Part shown: positions 59,025-64,000 of the stretch, piece by piece | Position numbering within the stretch: the stretch's first letter is position 1 | How the letters are laid out: the number at the start of each line of letters is the position of its first letter | Source: an uncultured Elusimicrobiales bacterium | Lineage (GTDB): Bacteria > Elusimicrobiota > Elusimicrobia > Elusimicrobiales > Elusimicrobiaceae | Assembly: GCA_934662565.1 (NCBI GenBank) | Contig: CAKUKI010000002.1 | Location: 280,386 to 344,385, forward strand | Reading direction: 5' to 3' | Length of the DNA: 64,000 nt | Program-made: the position numbers and the translations under genes | The notes under the pieces: generated by a model | What the model was told of the DNA's origin: nothing | Seen by the model: the letters and a program-made list of their open reading frames with translations, nothing else | The model's database searches: none

Positions 59025-59445
59025 AAGTGAGCGCCGGTATTATCGGGCATTGGCTCAGGCGGCCGATAAACAGGCGGCCTTAACGCAAGCGGCATCTTCC
59101 CGCAAGGCGGAATATATATTCCGTTCCGGCGCGCAGGAGTACAACCGCTTGAATGAGGAGTACAACCAAACGCGCGCGGCGCAAAAAAGCGCGTGGGCCG
59201 CTAATGGGAGCGGCAATTCGTACACCTTACAGCAAATGTTGCAAAACAGCCGTTGGAATTATTTGACGGACCGTCAAACTGCCAAACAAAATACGGCGGA
59301 TGCACTGTACGAAAATAATTTGGCCGCCTTGTTAGGAACGCAAACCTTACAGGATGAGGCGGCCCAATACCGTTCGGCGGCGCGGCGTTCGTCCGGCACG
59401 TTTGCCAAGCAGTTTATGCAAAAAATGATTGGCCTGTTCGGCTAA
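58957..59445 (+). CDS. Internal virion/ejection protein (T7 gp14-like)
   Basis: 162 residues from ATG 58957, preceded by ATGGAGGACTT (good ribosome-binding site) within the preceding gene. Helical, Ala/Gln/Lys-rich, with EYNRLNEEYNQTRAAQKSAWAANGSG and a short hydrophobic C-terminus. The pattern matches gp14-type ejection proteins, which form a channel through the outer membrane. Confidence 0.72.
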   Translation: MGGAVNLGAQVVSSAAEVAGKNKSERRYYRALAQAADKQAALTQAASSRKAEYIFRSGAQEYNRLNEEYNQTRAAQKSAWAANGSGNSYTLQQMLQNSRWNYLTDRQTAKQNTADALYENNLAALLGTQTLQDEAAQYRSAARRSSGTFAKQFMQKMIGLFG

Positions 59446-59457
59446 AGGAGGTTTTTT

Positions 59458-60699
59458 ATGAAAGTTCCCGTTTATCAAAAACAAACCGCTCCCGCGGTGC
59501 CAGCCGTAGCGCAGGGAAGGGTGGCCCGTCCGGCGGCGCAAGATTTTGCGCAAAACAACTATAACCGTTTGGCACAATGGAGTAGTACGCTTACCCGCTT
59601 ACCCAAAGCCGCAGATACCTTTGCGGATAAATTTTTGCGTGCGTTGGTGCCGCAAGGCGCTAAGGGCAAAACCCCAAAGAACCCTTCGCGCGAAGAAGAA
59701 ACACTCTCACAGGCAGTGCAAAGTGCCAAACAAGAGGCCCTACAAAAAGAGCGGCTGGAAGAACAAACACTTCAGGATAATGCCACCGTAGCGCTGGCGG
59801 CCTTGGTGCAAGAGCCGCAGCAGTTGCAAGCGTTGCTGGCGGAGCGGACCCAACGCCTGCCGCAACCACGCCGAGAGGCCGTCTGCTTACAGGCCCAACA
59901 GGCCAATGTTTCCGCCGCACTGATGCAAGGGGAAGAACCGCAAGCGGCGGCCATGTTGCGGGCTTTTGGGGCGCAGTGGCCGCAAGCGGCGCGGCAAGGG
60001 GCCTTAAACCGGTTGGTTTTTCAGGCGGCGGAAAAATCCGCAAGCGCTTTGTATGAACAAGCCCAACAAGCCGGAGAAAATCCCTCCGGCTGGCAAGCGC
60101 AAGAGGCTCAAAGACGGGTGGATGAATTTACCCAACAGTTGCCCGAAGCGGTGCGCCAACAAGCGCAAAGCGCGTGGCAAGGGGTTGTCCAAAAGCAAAA
60201 AGCGGCCTCGGCCCGAGCACAGGCCGGAGCGTTGGACACATTATTAAAAGCGGTATCAAGCGGAGATGAAAAATCCGCCCGCGGTGCGTTATTTTCTTTG
60301 GCGCAAGCGGCCCCGCAGTATGCGGGTACGGTTTCCCGCGCGGCACAGGCGGCATTAGGGGCCGCACCCACCCAAAGCCGTGCGGAAGTTTTTAATGCCC
60401 TGTATAAACAAACCGTTCAGCAGCCGCTTGAACATAAAAAACTGGAACAGGCTTTTCAGGAGGGGCAAATCAGCGGGCGGGATTATTTGTTATTAGCGCG
60501 CCAACAGGCGCAAAATGCCGGCGGGGCGGATCGGGTGGCCCAGCGGCTTGTATGCGGGGCGGTGCAGCGCCTTTGCCGCAAAAACGGCTTGCCGGAAAAG
60601 GAAGCGCAAGACTTCCAATATGCGCTTTTTTCACAGGATTTAACGCCGGACGCTCAAGCCCAAATGCTTAAAAAAATGAAGGAATTTTATTTTATGTAA
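59458..60699 (+). CDS. Large helical internal virion protein (T7 gp15-like)
   Basis: 413 residues, almost entirely helical and rich in Gln and Ala (repeated QAQ/AQQA stretches). AAAGGAGG site before the start. Its position between the gp14-like protein and tail fibre suggests the gp15-type ejection protein, though shorter than T7 gp15 (747 residues). A separate transglycosylase-bearing protein (gp16) is not seen. Confidence 0.68.
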   Translation: MKVPVYQKQTAPAVPAVAQGRVARPAAQDFAQNNYNRLAQWSSTLTRLPKAADTFADKFLRALVPQGAKGKTPKNPSREEETLSQAVQSAKQEALQKERLEEQTLQDNATVALAALVQEPQQLQALLAERTQRLPQPRREAVCLQAQQANVSAALMQGEEPQAAAMLRAFGAQWPQAARQGALNRLVFQAAEKSASALYEQAQQAGENPSGWQAQEAQRRVDEFTQQLPEAVRQQAQSAWQGVVQKQKAASARAQAGALDTLLKAVSSGDEKSARGALFSLAQAAPQYAGTVSRAAQAALGAAPTQSRAEVFNALYKQTVQQPLEHKKLEQAFQEGQISGRDYLLLARQQAQNAGGADRVAQRLVCGAVQRLCRKNGLPEKEAQDFQYALFSQDLTPDAQAQMLKKMKEFYFM

Positions 60700-60709
60700 G
60701 GAGTTTTTT

Positions 60710-61963
60710 ATGACGGTTTGCAACTTAAAAACAAAACAAATTTATTCGGGCGACGGGGTGCGCCGCGTGTGGGAAATACCGTTTCCGTTTGTTCAGGCGG
60801 CGCATATACGCCTGTGGCGGGTGGACGCGCACGGCCGCGCAGTGGAAAAAACGGACGGTTTTACGGTGGACGAGCTGGAAAAAGAAATTACTTATCCGCT
60901 GGAAGACAGTTTGGAATTGCCTTTGCAAGCGGGGGAACTTTTGGTGCTGGAGCGCCAAACACCGCTTACGCAGGAAACGGACCTCAAACGGCAGGCCGCA
61001 TTGGACGCGCAAGGGTTGGAAGATGCACTGGATGCCGGCGTGCTGCGGGCGCAAGAATTGGCAGAGGGACTTTCGCGGGCGATTAAATTTCCCGTGCAAA
61101 CCCAAGGGGCAGAAACCGATGCTTCCGCTTATATCACGCAGTTAATGGATGTAAAGCAAAAAGCCCTCTCCGCCTGTACCCAAGCACAGCAAGCGGCCCA
61201 ACAGGCGGCGCAAGAATCGTCCCTTTGTGCGCAAACGGCGCAGGATTCTACCCAATTAGCCTTAGCGGCTAAAGCACAAGCGGCGGAAGTCCAACCCCAA
61301 ATTGAAAGTGCCAAAAACGCCGCCTTACAGGCACAAACCGCCAGCGAAAGCGCCCAAGCAATGTGTGAACAGGCCCGCCAACAATGCGGGAATTTTGCGC
61401 AAGTGTGCGCGGCGGCACAGGAGAAAGCGGAGTCCGCCCAAGCGGAAGTTTCCGCCAACGCGCAACGCGTAAACACCCAAAGTGCACAGGCTGCGCAAGC
61501 GGCAGAGCTAGCGCAAAATTGGGCCAGTAAAACAGACGGGCCTGTAGAGGGGGAAATCTTTTCGGCCAAAAAATACGCGCAAGAGGCCGCCCAAAGCGCG
61601 CAAAGCGTAAACGGCAAAGCCAATGCGGACCTTTCCAACTGCCCTTCCCATTATGACTATGTGGTAGAGCACTATAACGACGGAGCCGGAAACTGGTACC
61701 GCAAATACAAAAGCGGTTGGCTGGAACAAGGGGGTACTTATACAACCGATAGCGACAAAGTAGGAACTATCACTTACTTAAAACCATTTTCTGCGGTGCC
61801 CAGCTTGCTTATTAATGTATCAAAACTTACAGACGGGGCAACTTTTAGCGGAAATGCAAACTGGGATTATCTGGTCCCTTACTATCAAACCGCCACAAAT
61901 TTTACGATTAAAATTTCCATTTGGGGCGGACGCTGGGAAGCCAAAGGGCAAGGAGCCGCATAA
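60710..61963 (+). CDS. Tail fibre with T7-type N-terminal domain
   Basis: 417 residues. Residues 1-115 match the T7 tail-fibre attachment domain (YSGDGVRRVWEIPFPFVQAAHIRLWRVD, EKEITYPLEDSLELPLQAGELLVLERQTPL). Residues 140-290 form an Ala/Gln/Glu-rich coiled coil. The C-terminal domain YVVEHYNDGAGNWYRKYKSGWLEQGG is the receptor-binding type seen in many phage fibres. No diversity-generating template or reverse transcriptase is in the window. Overlaps the next gene as TAATG. Confidence 0.88.
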   Translation: MTVCNLKTKQIYSGDGVRRVWEIPFPFVQAAHIRLWRVDAHGRAVEKTDGFTVDELEKEITYPLEDSLELPLQAGELLVLERQTPLTQETDLKRQAALDAQGLEDALDAGVLRAQELAEGLSRAIKFPVQTQGAETDASAYITQLMDVKQKALSACTQAQQAAQQAAQESSLCAQTAQDSTQLALAAKAQAAEVQPQIESAKNAALQAQTASESAQAMCEQARQQCGNFAQVCAAAQEKAESAQAEVSANAQRVNTQSAQAAQAAELAQNWASKTDGPVEGEIFSAKKYAQEAAQSAQSVNGKANADLSNCPSHYDYVVEHYNDGAGNWYRKYKSGWLEQGGTYTTDSDKVGTITYLKPFSAVPSLLINVSKLTDGATFSGNANWDYLVPYYQTATNFTIKISIWGGRWEAKGQGAA

Positions 61964-62205
61964 TGAGTGACGGACAAGCGGGAAAGTTTGACGCGTTAAA
62001 AGGCTGGTTTTGGATACTGGGCCTGTTGGGTACGGCCGCTTTTTGGGGTTTTACCATTTACGGCTTGCCGCCGCGGGTGGATAAATTGGAGCGCACCGTA
62101 GCCGAACACGAACGCAAAATGACGGAAACCGGCGTTAAAGTAGATATTATTTTAGACGACGTAAAAACCATTAAAGGTTTTATTTTAACCCGTTCGGCCC
62201 GTTAA
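61963..62205 (+). CDS. Lysis-cassette membrane protein (holin candidate)
   Basis: 80 residues from ATG 61963. One hydrophobic helix (WFWILGLLGTAAFWGFTIYGL) after a short N-terminus, then a coiled coil (VDKLERTVAEHERKMTETGVKVDIILDDVKTIK). The shape fits a holin or an XhlA-like membrane protein. Coupled to the fibre gene. Confidence 0.65.
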   Translation: MSDGQAGKFDALKGWFWILGLLGTAAFWGFTIYGLPPRVDKLERTVAEHERKMTETGVKVDIILDDVKTIKGFILTRSAR

Positions 62206-62228
62206 GACCGCGGGAAAAGGAGGAGTGT

Positions 62229-62441
62229 ATGGAACACATCAATACAGCCGTCAACTGGCTGAAAGAAAACTGGGGCAGTATTTTAACGCTCTGGACGTGC
62301 CTAATCGGCGCGGCGGAAATTATCGTTAAATGGTGCGACAGCGCGCGTGCTATTGCGGTGGTGGAAAAAATCCGCACCGTAGCCGTCAAGCTGATTAGCT
62401 GGCTGACGAAGTTCGGCTTTGAAGCCAAGAAGGCCCTATGA
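62229..62441 (+). CDS. Small amphipathic membrane protein of the lysis cassette
   Basis: 70 residues. A hydrophobic segment WGSILTLWTCLIGAAEIIVKW and a basic amphipathic C-terminus. AGGAGGAG ribosome-binding site. Probably a second holin or antiholin; no family recognised. Its stop overlaps the next start as ATGA. Confidence 0.6.
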   Translation: MEHINTAVNWLKENWGSILTLWTCLIGAAEIIVKWCDSARAIAVVEKIRTVAVKLISWLTKFGFEAKKAL

Positions 62442-62650
62442 GCCTGTTTTTTGCGGGAGCCTTTGGGCTTATATTGTTTGGCGCGGCGTGCTATTGCGCA
62501 GGGGCCTATCGGGCGGAAAAAACGGCCCTTAAAAAAAGCGCCGTCCGGCAACGGCGGGAGGAAAAACGCTATGAAAAAATTAAAATGGGTGTTTCTGTTT
62601 TGCCCAGTGATGATTTGCGCAAGCGCTTGCGCCAGTTATCCGGCAAGTAA
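62438..62650 (+). CDS. Inner-membrane spanin-like protein (Rz type)
   Basis: 70 residues. N-terminal signal-anchor SLFFAGAFGLILFGAACYCAG followed by a charged helix (ALKKSAVRQRREEKRYEKIK). Shorter than typical Rz (about 150), but it carries an embedded lipoprotein gene in another frame, the hallmark of Rz/Rz1 pairs that fuse inner and outer membranes at lysis. Confidence 0.65.
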   Translation: MSLFFAGAFGLILFGAACYCAGAYRAEKTALKKSAVRQRREEKRYEKIKMGVSVLPSDDLRKRLRQLSGK

Positions 62651-62783
62651 TGCTACTGCTTGCCGTGTGGCGTTTGACTATGCGGACCCCGCAGTGCCGT
62701 TGCTGAACGGACAAAATGCGCGCGCCCTACTTACTTTACACTGTGTGTGCAAGCCGGATAGCACCGCATGTAAACCCCGCTGA
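62571..62783 (+). CDS. Outer-membrane spanin lipoprotein (Rz1 type), embedded gene
   Basis: 70 residues from ATG 62571, with GGGAGG 8 bp upstream, starting inside the Rz-like gene in another frame (80-bp overlap). Lipoprotein signal KKLKWVFLFCPVMICASACAS with lipobox-like ASAC. The mature part is Cys-rich and short. The overlapping lipoprotein supports a functional spanin pair and a diderm host. Confidence 0.72.
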   Translation: MKKLKWVFLFCPVMICASACASYPASNATACRVAFDYADPAVPLLNGQNARALLTLHCVCKPDSTACKPR

Positions 62784-62805
62784 ACCTTGTTTGACGGACA
62801 AGAAC

Positions 62806-62831
62806 AAGCCCCGCTTTCCGGCGGGGCTTTT
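62806..62831 (+). terminator. Terminator ending the virion operon
   Basis: AAGCCCCGC-TTTCCG-GCGGGGCTT followed by TT only; a short U-run but a strong stem. 22 bp after the spanin gene. Confidence 0.75.
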
Positions 62832-62971
62832 GGTGTATAAAAGCGTGGCGCAAAGGCGGCGCGCGTGCCAGTGCATGACGGCCCACGCAAAACGGAAAAA
62901 CCATTAAAACGGTAAAAAAGTGGTCTGGAAGAAAAAGTTTTGCGTGTAAATTATCTTGCTCCGGCCCAAAT

Positions 62972-63145
62972 TAAAAAACCCCGCACAAGGCGGGGTTTTC
63001 AAATTTGCGCTCGGCGGGAGTCCCCTGCGGTATTTTTACTGACGTAAAAATCCTTCGGGCCGGTCCTCGCGGTTTTTGCCTTGCGCGAGAGGTTTGCCCT
63101 TATTTTATGCGCGCAAACAAAAACATCGCTCCGGACCTAGGCAAG
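62972..63145. repeat. Diverged unit related to the 217-bp array
   Basis: Carries the same ordered blocks as the array units (AACCCCGC-ACAA-GGCGGGG hairpin, ATTTTTAC-TGAC-GTAAAAAT palindrome, TTGCCTTGCGCGAGAGG, AAACATCGCTCCGG) but with several substitutions. It is separated from the exact array by 63146-63414. Confidence 0.85.
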
Positions 63146-63159
63146 CAACCGGGGCTGTT

Positions 63160-63414
63160 TGCCTTTGCGCCGTTTTGATTTTTAGTTTAGAGGGGGCTTT
63201 CTTTTTGAGGCGGGTGGTTGTTCCACCTGCCGATAAAAAAAGGCGGTTATAAACAAAAATCAAACGGCCCTTCGGGTTTGTCCATTTTGCCACCCCGGCT
63301 TTGTTAAAAAAGTTTATCAACACTACGGTGTTGTCTGCACTTTTTTGCCGCGCCGGAGCCGTCAAAATGGGGCAAACGCAATAGAGCAAATAGTCCCGGT
63401 TGATTGCCTTGCCT
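63160..63414. other. Non-coding insert with long hairpins
   Basis: GCCGTTTTGATTTTTAGTTT (63169-63188) pairs with AAACAAAAATCAAACGGC (63251-63268) apart from two bulges. Inside is GGCGGGTGG/CCACCTGCC. At 63318-63333 is CAACAC-TACG-GTGTTG with a UNCG-like tetraloop, flanked by AAAAAAGT and ACTTTTTT, i.e. terminator-like in both directions. No supported gene; a 121-codon minus-strand frame here has no ribosome-binding site or recognisable domain. Confidence 0.5.
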
Positions 63415-64000
63415 CCCGACGTACACCAAGCAGTTGGTGTACTCCGAGCAATATATAAAAAACCCCGCACAAGGCGGGGCTTTTTATAAATTTGCGCTCG
63501 GCGTTGGAGCCCCCTGCGGTATTTTTACTGACGTAAAAATCCTCCGGGCCGGGCCTCGCGGTTTTTGCCTTGCGCGAGAGGTTTACCCTTTTTTATGCGC
63601 GCAAACAAAAACATCGCTCCGGCCTTCGACTCCCGACGTACACCAAGCAGTTGGTGTACTCCGAGCAATATATAAAAAACCCCGCACAAGGCGGGGCTTT
63701 TTATAAATTTGCGCTCGGCGTTGGAGCCCCCTGCGGTATTTTTACTGACGTAAAAATCCTCCGGGCCGGGCCTCGCGGTTTTTGCCTTGCGCGAGAGGTT
63801 TACCCTTTTTTATGCGCGCAAACAAAAACATCGCTCCGGCCTTCGACTCCCGACGTACACCAAGCAGTTGGTGTACTCCGAGCAATATATAAAAAACCCC
63901 GCACAAGGCGGGGCTTTTTATAAATTTGCGCTCGGCGTTGGAGCCCCCTGCGGTATTTTTACTGACGTAAAAATCCTCCGGGCCGGGCCTCGCGGTTTTT
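63415..64000. repeat. Exact 217-bp tandem repeat array, running past the window end
   Basis: Units at 63415-63631, 63632-63848 and 63849-64000 (cut) with no difference seen between them. Each unit has three dyads: GTACACCAA-GCAG-TTGGTGTAC, AACCCCGC-ACAA-GGCGGGGCTT (terminator-like, A-run before and T-run after), and ATTTTTAC-TGAC-GTAAAAAT. Open frames through the units are composition artefacts without start signals. Identity between units implies recent amplification, gene conversion or an assembly loop. Confidence 0.93.

Noticed and set aside
60710..61963. Diversity-generating retroelement target in the tail fibre, as in BPP-1
   Set aside because: No reverse transcriptase, template repeat or adenine-biased variable region was found.
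41606..62920. TTAAAACGG(C/T)AAAAAA at 41606 and 62904 as phage att direct repeats
   Set aside because: Only 15 of 16 A-rich bases agree, no integrase is present and similar A-rich motifs occur nearby.
63240..63300. Minus-strand sequence resembling the 5' end of a tRNA-Leu (GCCGGGGTGG...)
   Set aside because: No anticodon arm or TPsiC arm (GTTCGA) follows; only the first about 20 bases look similar.
63105..63923. Open frames through the 217-bp array and the segment before it
   Set aside because: They repeat with the unit, cross terminator hairpins and have no start signals or domains.
63415..64000. CRISPR array
   Set aside because: Units are 217 bp and contiguous without unique spacers.

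Overview
The window looks like chromosomal DNA from an anaerobic, gut-type member of the Elusimicrobiota (family Elusimicrobiaceae). This is inferred from an orphan type IV prepilin with the short-leader G|FTLIELL processing site, HydG of [FeFe]-hydrogenase assembly, a Bcd-EtfBA electron-transfer module, an outer-envelope style gene set (flippase, MsbA-like exporter, lipoprotein, alpha-2-macroglobulin) and secreted proteins with Lys/Ala-rich N-termini. I have no marker-gene placement to prove it. No rRNA, tRNA or CRISPR array was found.

Layout. 1-8909 (minus): envelope and housekeeping operon, in transcription order a MraY/WecA-type transferase, FAD oxidoreductase, NadD-YqeK fusion, LytR_C protein, RsfS, ArgS, and a truncated alpha-2-macroglobulin. 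8946-14357: lipoprotein, flippase, purine nucleoside phosphorylase-YraN-RNase HII, and a secreted protein. 14586-18912 (minus): Fmt, PASTA protein, Rpe, S16, KhpA, TrmD and L19. 19019-31793: TrpS, a secreted protein, HydG, an LTA-synthase-like enzyme, a LemA/M48 protease cluster, a sodium:solute symporter, an RDD protein and a DksA/TraR-type zinc finger. 31971-41523 (plus): MsbA-like ABC exporter, TPR-SpoIID protein, glycosyltransferase, Bcd-EtfB-EtfA, two copies of a structured repeat, and the prepilin.

42097-62783 is the accessory part. It holds a CI-like repressor with overlapping divergent promoters and, facing away from it, a roughly 300-nt candidate structured RNA; a YfcC-type carrier; then a full set of podovirus virion genes: TerS, TerL, T7-type portal, Bbp19-like protein, scaffold, capsid, cement protein, two tail-tube/stabilisation proteins, three internal/ejection proteins, a T7-type tail fibre, holin-like proteins and an embedded Rz/Rz1 spanin pair. 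No integrase, replication gene or endolysin is visible, and host-style genes are inserted inside the virion module: two ChaN-like secreted proteins between terL and portal, and two membrane proteins on the opposite strand. Every virion frame is open. This suggests a domesticated prophage or gene-transfer-agent-like particle, although an ordinary prophage with scattered genes is not excluded.

62972-64000 is non-coding. It contains an exact 217-bp tandem repeat rich in palindromes that runs off the window end. The most novel-looking items are the structured RNA at the repressor switch, the covarying repeat pair at 40353-40789, the 217-bp array, and the virion module with its ChaN cargo.
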